This document shows, one piece after another, positions 15,898 through 24,106 of a DNA stretch of 64,000 bases; within the stretch, counting starts at the first letter, position 1; every line of letters starts with the position of its first letter. The position numbers were made by a program, and so were the translations under genes. Location: the NCBI GenBank assembly GCA_963805505.1, contig CAWDUP010000007.1, positions 1,006,654-1,070,653 on the forward strand, written 5' to 3'. The stretch comes from JANPBY01 sp963805505. Its GTDB lineage: Bacteria > Actinomycetota > Actinomycetes > DATJPE01. The notes below the pieces were generated by a model. It saw nothing but the letters and a program-made list of their open reading frames with translations. It was not told where the DNA came from and did no database searches.

Positions 15898-17495
15898 AGC
15901 GAACCCGCCCGATCGCTGCGCCACCGGTCGGCGAGCAGCACGACGGCAGCCGTCACGAGCATGAGCAGGGTCGAAGCAGCGGCCGCCTCTCCGACATTCG
16001 CCTCCCCGGGTCGACCGAGCAACCGCACGACCACGACAGGCAACGTGGGCTCCGAGGATCGCGCAAGGAACGCGGTGGCGCCGAACTCCCCCAGCGACAC
16101 CGCCGCAGCCAGGCCCGCGCCGACGGCCAGCGCCCGGGCCAGCGCGCGGCCGTCCACCGTCCGCCACGTGCGCCAGGTCGAGGCACCAAGGGTTGCGGCC
16201 ACCTGCCGCAACCGAGGATCGATGGAGCGGAGCACGGGCAAGGTCACCGCGATGACGAGGGGTACGGCCACCAGCGCGTGCCCAAGCGGGACCAGGAACC
16301 ACGACCCGCGCAGGTCGAGGGGCGCTCGGCTGAACGCGACCAGCAGCCCGAAGCCGACGGTCACCGCGGAGGCGCCGAGCGGAAGCATCAACCAGGTTTC
16401 GAGGCTCCGGCCCCCCCGGCGCGAGTACGCGACAGCACAAGACGCGAGCCCACCTATGACGACGGCGACGACGACCGTGGCTGCCGCGTAGCCAAGGGAG
16501 GTGCGCACGGAGGCGGCGATGTCGACATCACGAGTGGTCACCGGAGCTGCGAACAGTCCGCGCCACCACGCCAGCCCCCAGTGGTCCCGGACCCGCAAGG
16601 AGGACAGCAGCAGGGCGAGCATCGGCAGCGTGATCGCGGCGACTTCGACCACCGCGAGGCCCACAAGCAGCCTCGGCCCAACTCCTCGAATGCGACCGCG
16701 CACCTCCCCGCTGGGACGAAGCCGTTGGCTCACCGCCAACCGTGCCTGCAGCCGCGCCGCCACCACCAGCACGAGGACCACGGCGAGCAGCTGGACGATG
16801 GCGAGAGCCGCCGCGCCGGACAGGTCCAGCAGCTGAGCCGTCCGTCGGTAGATCTCCACCTCGAGGGTCGGGTGTCTGGGGCCGCCGAGCACCAGGACGA
16901 CCCCGAAGGAGGTGAACGTGAAACAGAAGATCAGCGCCGCGGCGGCCAGGACGGCTGGTCGCAGGAGCGGCCACGTCACCGTGCGGAAGGCATGCCAGGG
17001 AGTGGCCCCGAGCGTTCGTGCCGCCTGGTCGTAGCGCGGGTCGAGGGTGCCCAGCAGGCCCCCGACGACGCGCACCACGACGGCGACGTTGAAGAAGACG
17101 TGCGCCAGCAGGATCGCCGCGACGGTGCCGTTCCATGCCGCGGGCAGCAGCGCGCGAAACGCCGTACCCACCACCACGGTGGGAAGCACGAACGGCACCG
17201 TGACCAGTGCGAGCATCAACCGTCGGCCGGGGAGCCGGTATCGGTGCAGCACGTAGGCGATCGGCAGGCCTGCCACCAGGGTCAGGCCGGTGCTCACCAC
17301 GGCTTGCCAGAGCGTGAACCAGGCGATCGAGCGGGTCGATGCCTTGCCGAGGACGGCCAGCCCGGCGGGGTCCCATCCTCGGGCGAGCACCGATCCGAAC
17401 GGCCAGGCAAGGAAGAGCACGAGGAAGGCCACCGGCACCAGGCCGAGGATCCAGGCGGGTGGAGTTCCGACTCCTCGCAGCGTCGACCGAGGCAC
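15894..17495 (-). CDS. Thiamine-type ABC transporter permease, two fused permease domains
   Basis: This 533-residue membrane protein has about twelve spans in two homologous halves, the ThiP/FbpB architecture. Each half carries an EAA-type loop: AARTLGATPWHAFRTVTWPL in the first and QVAATLGASTWRTWRTV in the second. It forms the channel for the adjacent ATPase. I chose GTG 17495, just before the first hydrophobic segment, because the frame upstream belongs to the binding-protein gene; no strong ribosome site is visible and the start is uncertain by several codons. Confidence 0.9.
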   Translation of the reverse strand: MPRSTLRGVGTPPAWILGLVPVAFLVLFLAWPFGSVLARGWDPAGLAVLGKASTRSIAWFTLWQAVVSTGLTLVAGLPIAYVLHRYRLPGRRLMLALVTVPFVLPTVVVGTAFRALLPAAWNGTVAAILLAHVFFNVAVVVRVVGGLLGTLDPRYDQAARTLGATPWHAFRTVTWPLLRPAVLAAAALIFCFTFTSFGVVLVLGGPRHPTLEVEIYRRTAQLLDLSGAAALAIVQLLAVVLVLVVAARLQARLAVSQRLRPSGEVRGRIRGVGPRLLVGLAVVEVAAITLPMLALLLSSLRVRDHWGLAWWRGLFAAPVTTRDVDIAASVRTSLGYAAATVVVAVVIGGLASCAVAYSRRGGRSLETWLMLPLGASAVTVGFGLLVAFSRAPLDLRGSWFLVPLGHALVAVPLVIAVTLPVLRSIDPRLRQVAATLGASTWRTWRTVDGRALARALAVGAGLAAAVSLGEFGATAFLARSSEPTLPVVVVRLLGRPGEANVGEAAAASTLLMLVTAAVVLLADRWRSDRAGSL

Positions 17496-17536
17496 CCCGG
17501 CGATCTTCTCGGGGTGACGTGAAGGCGCGGTCAGCG

Positions 17537-18661
17537 TCAGCGGAGCACCAGGTCGGTCCACTCGTCCACCCAGGCGTCGCGGTTGTCGGCGATGTCGGCG
17601 GGCGGAAGCGACAGCGGCGCAGCGGGTACGGCTGCGAAGTCGGTGAAGACCTTGGGCAGCGACACTCCCTCCCGAGCCGGGAGGACGAACATGGACAACG
17701 GCACGTCGGCCTGCACCTGCGGCGACAGCAGCCAGTCGATGACCGCGCGCGACGCCGCGATGGTCTTGGTGCCGGCCAGGATCCCGGCGTACTCGACCTG
17801 CCGGAAGCAGCCGTCGGTCATCACCGACGTGCCGGGCGTGCTCGGCTTGGGGTCGGCGGCGTAGACGATCTCCGCGGGCGGGCTCGAGGCGTAGGAGACG
17901 ACCAGCGGCCGGTCTCCCTTCCCCGTAGAACCCGAGAAGTCTCCGCTGTAGGCCTCGGTCCAGCCGTTGTCGACCTGCACGCCGTTGGCCGCCAGCTTCG
18001 ACCAGTAGCCCTGCCAACCGTTCTCGCCGTACCGCGCCACCGTGGCCAGCAGGAAGGCGAGGCCCGGCGAGGACGTGGCCGGGTTCTCGACCACGAGCAG
18101 GTCCTTGTAGGCCGGGTCGGTCAGCGCGTCGAGGGTCCGTGGCGGTGACAGACCCTTGGCCGCGAACCAGTTGTCGTCGATGTTGACGCAGACGTCGCCG
18201 TAGTCGATCGGCGTGACATAGCCGTTCGCCGTGTCTTGCTGGAGCTCGGGGCGAAGGTCGGCTAGCGACGCCGAGCGGTAGGGCGTGAAGACACCGCCGC
18301 TGACGGCTCGGGTGAGCAACGTGTTGTCGACCCCGAAAAGCACGTCACCCTCGGGATTCCCGGCGGTGAGCACCGCCTTGTTGACGAGCTCACCCGCATC
18401 GCCACCGCTCACCACCTTCACCGTGATGCCGGTTCGCTGCTCGAACTCGTCCAGCAGGGCGTTGGAGACGGCGAAGGAGTCGTGGGTCAGCAGCGTGACG
18501 GTGGTCGGAGCGTCGACGGAGGTCCGGTCCGGGGACGGCTCACCCGAGCTCCCCGTCGACGCGCACGCGGCGAGGAGCACTCCCACCGCCAGCGCCCCTG
18601 CACCCCGACGCAGCCGAGTCCGGGCGGATACCTTGCCCTTGGCTGCACGCACACGACACAT
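17537..18661 (-). CDS. Thiamine-binding lipoprotein, ThiB family
   Basis: The 374-residue protein is a lipid-anchored solute-binding protein: a basic N-terminus, a hydrophobic stretch and the lipobox LLAAC (Cys33). The mature part opens with TVTLLTHDSFAVSNALLDEFE; LTHDSF is typical of ThiB-type thiamine-binding proteins. SGGDAGELVNKA and GVDNTLLTRA follow, as in that family. ATG 18661 lies 7 bases after GGAGG, which is part of the conserved 3' end of the TPP riboswitch, so ligand binding should directly limit ribosome access. Confidence 0.92.
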   Translation of the reverse strand: MCRVRAAKGKVSARTRLRRGAGALAVGVLLAACASTGSSGEPSPDRTSVDAPTTVTLLTHDSFAVSNALLDEFEQRTGITVKVVSGGDAGELVNKAVLTAGNPEGDVLFGVDNTLLTRAVSGGVFTPYRSASLADLRPELQQDTANGYVTPIDYGDVCVNIDDNWFAAKGLSPPRTLDALTDPAYKDLLVVENPATSSPGLAFLLATVARYGENGWQGYWSKLAANGVQVDNGWTEAYSGDFSGSTGKGDRPLVVSYASSPPAEIVYAADPKPSTPGTSVMTDGCFRQVEYAGILAGTKTIAASRAVIDWLLSPQVQADVPLSMFVLPAREGVSLPKVFTDFAAVPAAPLSLPPADIADNRDAWVDEWTDLVLR

Positions 18662-18664
18662 GGC

Positions 18665-18750
18665 TTTCCCTCCGCTGGAATTACCCAGATCAGGTTCAAG
18701 GGTCGGTGGCGGCGGCCACCCTCTCAGCCCGGCGTTCCCGCGAGCTCCCC
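18665..18750 (-). promoter_or_regulatory. TPP (THI-box) riboswitch
   Basis: The minus strand contains the conserved THI-box blocks in order: GGGGAGC, GGCTGAGAGGGTGG, GACCCTTGAACCTGATCTGG, then GTAATTCCAGCGGAGGGA. The helix GGTGGC/GCCACC closes the variable arm. The last block includes the ribosome-binding sequence GGAGG for the thiamine-binding protein gene, only 7 bases from its ATG. No terminator lies between, so control is predicted to be translational: thiamine pyrophosphate binding would hide the site. Confidence 0.96.
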
Positions 18751-18880
18751 TGCGATGGAGTTATGACGTACTCCGCAAGTGTACGTCTGTTCACTCATTC
18801 GGCCGCTTCTGGTGACGTGCGCGACTTGGGATGCTGACGTTCTTGGCGTGGCTGATGGTCGTGGAGGCGGAGAGGTGTCG

Positions 18881-19324
18881 GTGCGGGCTCGTCCGACCCG
18901 GGGCTGGCGGCCCGACCCGCTCAGCGACTCCGACGTGGTTGACCTCGCCGAAGCCGGCGCGACCCGTTGGGAGACGACTCCCGCTCAAGCCCGCACCGAG
19001 CGCCCACTTCGCGGCTCGCGAGGCGCGGTGGCTGTGAGCGTGTGGAACCTCGCGGTCATGGACGTCGGAATGATGTGCCTGTTCGTCCTGTTCAGGTTCC
19101 CCGCTGCCGCAGGGAACTCTCCGTCGGCCCCGAGGGGCAGCTGGGCGGACCTGTCCGCCCTCGGCTACTACCTCGGCGAGTTCGTCGACCTGGCGGCGTC
19201 CGCCAAGACGGTGGCGATCGCCAATCCCCTTCCACTGCTTGCCTTCGCCCTGATCATGGCGCTCCAGCTGGTCTCGGTCGGACTCCTCAACCCGAGCGGC
19301 GGTCGATCCCTGGGCGGTCGCTGA
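18881..19324 (+). CDS. Hypothetical membrane protein
   Basis: I do not recognise this 147-residue protein. A charged N-terminal half is followed by two hydrophobic segments, VWNLAVMDVGMMCLFVLFRF and LPLLAFALIMALQLVSVGLL, joined by a loop containing GYYLGEFVDLA. I chose GTG 18881 with GGAGAGG five bases upstream; GTG 18875 and a longer start near 18779 are possible. It is divergent from the thiamine operon and 68 bases before the DUF2218 gene. Coding is likely but the start is uncertain. Confidence 0.5.
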   Translation: MRARPTRGWRPDPLSDSDVVDLAEAGATRWETTPAQARTERPLRGSRGAVAVSVWNLAVMDVGMMCLFVLFRFPAAAGNSPSAPRGSWADLSALGYYLGEFVDLAASAKTVAIANPLPLLAFALIMALQLVSVGLLNPSGGRSLGGR

Positions 19325-19392
19325 CCAACCGGTGGCGCAGAATTACCTCAAAGGCCGGCTCGCCCGGAGCACGGCGTTCGAGGAGCCCACCC

Positions 19393-19671
19393 ATGCAGTC
19401 GACGGCACTAGTCCCCACCGACCGAGCCGAGCGCTACGCCAAGCAGCTGATCTCCCACCTCGGCCGACACGACAACGCCAGCCTCAATGACGCCGGTGAG
19501 CAGGTGCTCACGTTCTCGGCCGGTTCGTGCGTCGTCGCCGCCGAGGCCGACGGTGTGCGCCTCGTGGCTGATGCGAAAGACTCCGATCAGCTGGCGGTCG
19601 TCCAGGATGTCATCGCCCGCCATCTGGTTCGGTTCGGCGAGAAGGACGAGCTGACCGTCGATTGGTCCTGA
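19393..19671 (+). CDS. DUF2218 domain protein
   Basis: This 92-residue protein matches the DUF2218 family of small cytoplasmic proteins with no assigned function. The family pattern is seen in RAERYAKQLISHLGRH, GSCVVAAEADGVRLVADA and the ending HLVRFGEKDELTVDW. ATG 19393 has GAGGAG about eight bases upstream. It converges with the RNase E/G gene. Confidence 0.85.
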   Translation: MQSTALVPTDRAERYAKQLISHLGRHDNASLNDAGEQVLTFSAGSCVVAAEADGVRLVADAKDSDQLAVVQDVIARHLVRFGEKDELTVDWS

Positions 19672-19724
19672 CCGAAACCTCGGACCGCGAGAAATGACCA
19701 GCCCGCGATGACCGGGGCGCGGAG

Positions 19725-22559
19725 CTAGGCGACCGGTTGGGCTGCCTCGTCCTGCCGGCCGTTGCTGCTACCTCCGTCGCCACTGCTCGCGTCGGCCTGC
19801 CCAGCACCGTCACTCGCCTCCCCGTCTCCACCAGCCGCTGCACCCGCTGACGCTTCAGCCTTGGGCGCCTTGGTGGCCCTGGACCGCTTGCGCTTCGGCT
19901 TGGGGGTGGCTTCGTCGGCCTCCTGCGCCGAGCCATCGGAGCCGCTGGACGCGACGGCGGACTCACCGTCGGAGTTCTTTGCCGCGTCCTTGGCAGCACC
20001 CTGCGTCGACTCCGAATCGGGCTTGGGTCGGGGCATCGGGCCGGGTTTGGGTCCGGGCATCGGGCCGGGTTTCGGCTTGGCGCCTCGTCCGCCACGCCCA
20101 CGGTCCGCGTCGGAGCCACCTTTGACCTTCAGGTCCACCGGCTCCATCTGCACATGCACCCCGCGGCCACCGCAGTGCTCGCAGGGCTGACTGAAGGCCT
20201 CGAGCAGACCCTGGCCGACTCGCTTGCGAGTCATCTGGACCAGCCCGAGCGAGGTGACCTCGGCCACCTGGTGCTTCGTCCGGTCTCTCGACAGGCACTC
20301 CAGGAGCCGGCGCAGCACCAGGTCGCGGTTGGACTCGAGCACCATGTCGATGAAGTCGACGACGATGATCCCCCCGACGTCACGCAGCCGCAGCTGTCGA
20401 ACGATCTCCTCGGCGGCCTCGAGGTTGTTGCGCGTGACGGTCTCTTCGAGGTTTCCCCCGGCACCGGTGAACTTCCCGGTGTTGACGTCGACCACCACCA
20501 TCGCCTCGGTCCGATCGATCACCAACGAGCCACCAGACGGCAACCAGACCTTGCGGTCCAGCGCCTTGGCCAGCTGCTCGTCGACTCGATGAGCCGCGAA
20601 CACGTCGGTCTCCTCGGTCCACCGGCTCAGCCGGTCGGCCAGGTCCGGCGCGACATGCGTGAGATAGGGCTGCACCATGTCCCACGCGTCGTCACCGCTG
20701 ACAATCAGTTTCTTGACGTCCTCGTTGAACACGTCGCGGATGACGCGTACGGCGAGATCGGGCTCGCCGTACAACAACGACGGCGCCGATGCGGTCTTGG
20801 CCTTCTTCTCGATGTCCTCCCACTGCGCGCGCAGCCGGGCGACGTCGCGGGAGAGCTCTTCCTCGCTGGCACCCTCCGCGGCAGTCCGCACGATCACTCC
20901 GGCGCCCTCCGGAACTGCATCTTTGAGGATGGCCTTGAGTCGCGCGCGCTCGTTGTCGGGCAGCTTGCGGCTGATCCCGGTCATCGAACCGTCGGGGACG
21001 TAGACGAGGAATCGGCCGGGCAGGCTGACCTGCGCCGTGAGCCGAGAACCCTTGGTGCCGATCGGGTCTTTGGTCACCTGGACCAGCAGCTGGTCGCCGG
21101 ACTTCATCGCGTGCTCGATCCGGCGCGGCTCGCCGTCGAGTTGTGCGGCATCCCAGTTGACCTCGCCGGCGTAGAGCACGGCATTGCGCCCCTTGCCGAT
21201 GTCGAGGAACGCGGCCTCCATCGAGGGCAGCACGTTCTGCACCCGGCCGAGGTAGACGTTGCCGACGAACGATGATGACTCGGCCTTGTTGACGTAGTGC
21301 TCAACGAGCATGTCGTCCTCGAGCACGGCGATCTGGGTGCGGTCACCGGTCTGGCGGACGAGCATGACGCGGTCGACGCTCTCCCTGCGGGCCAGGAACT
21401 CCGACTCGGTCAGGATGGGCGGGCGTCGACGGCCATGCTCCCGACCTTCCCTCCGGCGCTGCTTCTTCGCCTCCAGCCGGGTCGAGCCGCGGACGCCGGT
21501 GACCTCGTCGGCCGTACGGCTGCGCGGCTCGCGAACACGGACCACCGTGTTGGGCGGGTCGTCTCCCGACGCTTCGGCCGACCCAGAACCGCCGCGGCGC
21601 CGGCGACGTCGCCGGCGACTCGAGCTGCTCGTCCCTTCAGACGACTCCGGGTCCTGGTCGGTGCCGCCCTCGGAGTCATCAGTGCGTTCCGCGGAAGCTT
21701 CGCCGGTCGCCTCGTCGGTTGTCGGGGCGTCGCCCGACGCCTCAGCGGAGCCAGCATCCTCAGCGCCGTCCGCGGCCTCGCGGCCACCTCGACCCCGGCG
21801 ACCACGACCACCGCGGCGGCGGCGGCGCTTCGGCGTGCCGTCACCCGGCTCACCGGACGCGTCCCCGCCCTGGTCCGCTGAGCCCTCGGCGCCGACTGCG
21901 CTGTCCGCTGTCTCGCTCCCGGACAGGCCTGTCTCGCTCCCGGAAAGACTGTCGTCCGGGGAGGTCCCCTCCTCCGACGCTGCGGCCTTCGAACCGCTCC
22001 GCGTCCGCCGCCGCTTGGGCGGCTCGGCCAGCTCGGGGTCCGGGGGCTGGAACAGCACGGTGGCCGGCGCCGCCTTCTTGCGACTGCGCGACTTCGGAGC
22101 GTCTTCTGCTCCCTGGTCGTCCGTGTCGTGCGGCTGGTCGGGCAACTGGTCTGGCGTGGCGTCGGTGGGGGCCGCGGCCTTCTTGGTCGCGCGCTTGCGG
22201 GGCGTTTTCGGCTTGGCTTCCTCGCCCGGCACCTCGTCGTCGCCCGCTGCCGTCTTGCTCAGTGCGGCCTTGGTCTGTGCGGCCTTGGTCTGGCCCGCCT
22301 TGCTCTGTGCCGTCTTGGTCTTGCTGGCCGTCTTGGCGGCGGGCGGCTCGGCCGCAGGCTGCTCGGACGAAGGGGCCTGCGCGGAAGCTGCGACAGCCGG
22401 CGGCGGGCCGGCGGGACGGACGGCCGCTCTGCGCCGGGGTCTCGACGTGGCAGCCGCGGCCGGGGCGTCGGGCGCCCGGTTGCTGTCGCCGGAGCCACCC
22501 TCGGTGGTGCTTGTGGTGCTTGTGGTGCTGGTGGTGCTGTTCTCTGGTCCTTCGAGCAT
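19725..22559 (-). CDS. rne: Ribonuclease E/G family endoribonuclease
   Basis: This 944-residue enzyme degrades and processes RNA. About 380 residues of low-complexity Ala/Ser/Glu/Lys/Arg sequence precede the catalytic core, beginning with an STT repeat near residue 8. The core has the S1 domain (SSSFVGNVYLGRVQNVLPSM), catalytic acidic motifs VVDVNTGKFTG and VVDFIDM, and the zinc-link CEHCGGRG. A further disordered, charged tail of about 110 residues follows. Long terminal extensions on a central core are typical of actinobacterial RNase E. The start is ATG 22559 with GAGGAG upstream. Confidence 0.95.
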   Translation of the reverse strand: MLEGPENSTTSTTSTTSTTEGGSGDSNRAPDAPAAAATSRPRRRAAVRPAGPPPAVAASAQAPSSEQPAAEPPAAKTASKTKTAQSKAGQTKAAQTKAALSKTAAGDDEVPGEEAKPKTPRKRATKKAAAPTDATPDQLPDQPHDTDDQGAEDAPKSRSRKKAAPATVLFQPPDPELAEPPKRRRTRSGSKAAASEEGTSPDDSLSGSETGLSGSETADSAVGAEGSADQGGDASGEPGDGTPKRRRRRGGRGRRGRGGREAADGAEDAGSAEASGDAPTTDEATGEASAERTDDSEGGTDQDPESSEGTSSSSRRRRRRRRGGSGSAEASGDDPPNTVVRVREPRSRTADEVTGVRGSTRLEAKKQRRREGREHGRRRPPILTESEFLARRESVDRVMLVRQTGDRTQIAVLEDDMLVEHYVNKAESSSFVGNVYLGRVQNVLPSMEAAFLDIGKGRNAVLYAGEVNWDAAQLDGEPRRIEHAMKSGDQLLVQVTKDPIGTKGSRLTAQVSLPGRFLVYVPDGSMTGISRKLPDNERARLKAILKDAVPEGAGVIVRTAAEGASEEELSRDVARLRAQWEDIEKKAKTASAPSLLYGEPDLAVRVIRDVFNEDVKKLIVSGDDAWDMVQPYLTHVAPDLADRLSRWTEETDVFAAHRVDEQLAKALDRKVWLPSGGSLVIDRTEAMVVVDVNTGKFTGAGGNLEETVTRNNLEAAEEIVRQLRLRDVGGIIVVDFIDMVLESNRDLVLRRLLECLSRDRTKHQVAEVTSLGLVQMTRKRVGQGLLEAFSQPCEHCGGRGVHVQMEPVDLKVKGGSDADRGRGGRGAKPKPGPMPGPKPGPMPRPKPDSESTQGAAKDAAKNSDGESAVASSGSDGSAQEADEATPKPKRKRSRATKAPKAEASAGAAAGGDGEASDGAGQADASSGDGGSSNGRQDEAAQPVA

Positions 22560-22721
22560 TCGGTGTGCTCCTCACAGCCCCCGGGCACCTGACCCTTCCG
22601 GGTCTCGGCGCCGCGCGGGAGCCTTCCTGTTCACCGTCGGGGCCGGCACGGTCTCGTGGACCGCCACGTTGCCCCGGCGTAAGCCTGGGGGGCACCTGTG
22701 TCGGGCCGGTCGGTTGACCGG

Positions 22722-23519
22722 TCAGGTCGGCACGGGTGCCAATGGGTCGCCGACAGTCCGGCCTGCTTCGTCCCATGGCCCCTGCGCCAGCCGGGTCACC
22801 AGGGGCGGGACCGGCGGCGCGAAGTCGGCCACGAGGCGTAGCGCGCTGAGCACGTCGTCGGGTCGTACGGACGGCGCGCCGTGCCGTATGACCAAGTCGA
22901 GTATCGCACACCCCGGGTCCCGGCCGGCCGTTCTACCGGTGTCATCCGTGCGCGGGTCGCCAGGCTGACCTCCACCCACGACCCGGGCTTGCACGGCCAG
23001 GACACAGACCGCGGCGCGGGCGTCAAAAGCGCGGACGCCCTTCTTGGTCAGCCGCTCGACCAGCACCTTGTCGCTGGCCATGAACCTGGCGGCGGCCGCT
23101 TCGACCACGTCGACCGGCACGTCGGGCAGGGCGATCTCCCACTCCGACGCCTCGAGACGATCAGCCAGCGACCCGTGGCCGGCCTCGACGACCTCCTCGA
23201 TGTCGAGCCCTGGCGGGAGCGCCTCGTCGAGCAGCTTGCGCAGGCGTTCGGGGTCGCACCGCTCGGCGACGCCGATCTCGAGATACTCCGCCTCCGACGC
23301 CGTACCCGTGGGCGCGGCGTTGGCGTAGGACACCTTGGGGTGCGGTGAGAAACCCGCTGAGTAGGCCATCGGTACGGCGGCACGACGCAGCGCCCTCTCG
23401 AACGCCCGGGCGAAGTCTCGGTGCGAGGTGAACCGCAGTCGGCCCCGCTTGGCATAGCGGATCCGCAAGCGCTGCACCGTGGGGGGTGGGGGCGGTCCGT
23501 CAGGGGTCCGAGCCGCCAT
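22722..23519 (-). CDS. DUF2344 / TIGR03936-family protein
   Basis: The 265-residue protein has the DUF2344 opening RLRIRYAKRGRLRFTSHRDF and AYSAGFSPHPKVSYANA. In many bacteria this domain is fused to, or encoded next to, the TIGR03960 radical-SAM protein, as here, and the pair is thought to act in RNA or ribosome-related modification; the reaction is unknown. The start ATG 23519 shares one base with the stop of the HIT-like gene. It is the last of three overlapping genes. Confidence 0.88.
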   Translation of the reverse strand: MAARTPDGPPPPPTVQRLRIRYAKRGRLRFTSHRDFARAFERALRRAAVPMAYSAGFSPHPKVSYANAAPTGTASEAEYLEIGVAERCDPERLRKLLDEALPPGLDIEEVVEAGHGSLADRLEASEWEIALPDVPVDVVEAAAARFMASDKVLVERLTKKGVRAFDARAAVCVLAVQARVVGGGQPGDPRTDDTGRTAGRDPGCAILDLVIRHGAPSVRPDDVLSALRLVADFAPPVPPLVTRLAQGPWDEAGRTVGDPLAPVPT

Positions 23520-24106
23520 CAGCCAGGTCCGTCCTGGAGCAGCGCGTCGACGATGCGCGCGCCGGCCGCCTCCGCCTCGGCATCGGGCAGGAACGGCATG
23601 AAGTCGACCCACATCGGCAGCATCGACCCGCGCAGCTGCAAGGCACCGTGCGGGCGCGGCATGAACCACAGGTGAAAGTGCTCTCCCCCGTCCCCCCAGC
23701 GAGCGACGTGCACTCGCGCCACTCCGCCGAGCCCGAGGACGGCTCGCTCGACGCGGGCGATCAGTGGACCCAGCTCGACGGCCAGCGGGGCAGGCAGGTC
23801 GGCGAAGGAGTCGTGGTGCGCGCGGGTCTCGAGCAGCACCTGGCCGAGCAGCTCGGTCGGGCGGAACAGCCGCAGCCGCCAGTGCTCGTCGGACCAGAGG
23901 TAGGCCGAGTCCGGTGCGGCGCACGAATCGCAGTCGGCACCGCCTTCCCCGCGCCGCGCAGGCTCCACCCGGGCGGGAGCATCCAGGGCCTTGACCCGCA
24001 CCTCACCGGTGAAGGGGAACCACGGGTCGTTCAGCAGCTCATCAGGGACCGGAGGACGTACGTCTCCGGGCTCGACCAGCGACTCTCGCGGGGCCGGTTC
24101 CGTCAC
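23519..24106 (-). CDS. HIT-like superfamily protein
   Basis: The 195-residue protein shows the histidine-triad-like end GGEHFHLWFMPRP, with HxHxW in place of the strict HxHxHxx, and an ADCDSCAAPDSAYLWSDEHWRL segment typical of GalT/HIT-type folds. Such proteins cleave or transfer nucleotidyl groups, but the substrate cannot be given. GTG 24106 overlaps the radical-SAM stop as GTGA, and its own stop overlaps the DUF2344 start, so the three are co-translated. Confidence 0.72.
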   Translation of the reverse strand: MTEPAPRESLVEPGDVRPPVPDELLNDPWFPFTGEVRVKALDAPARVEPARRGEGGADCDSCAAPDSAYLWSDEHWRLRLFRPTELLGQVLLETRAHHDSFADLPAPLAVELGPLIARVERAVLGLGGVARVHVARWGDGGEHFHLWFMPRPHGALQLRGSMLPMWVDFMPFLPDAEAEAAGARIVDALLQDGPG

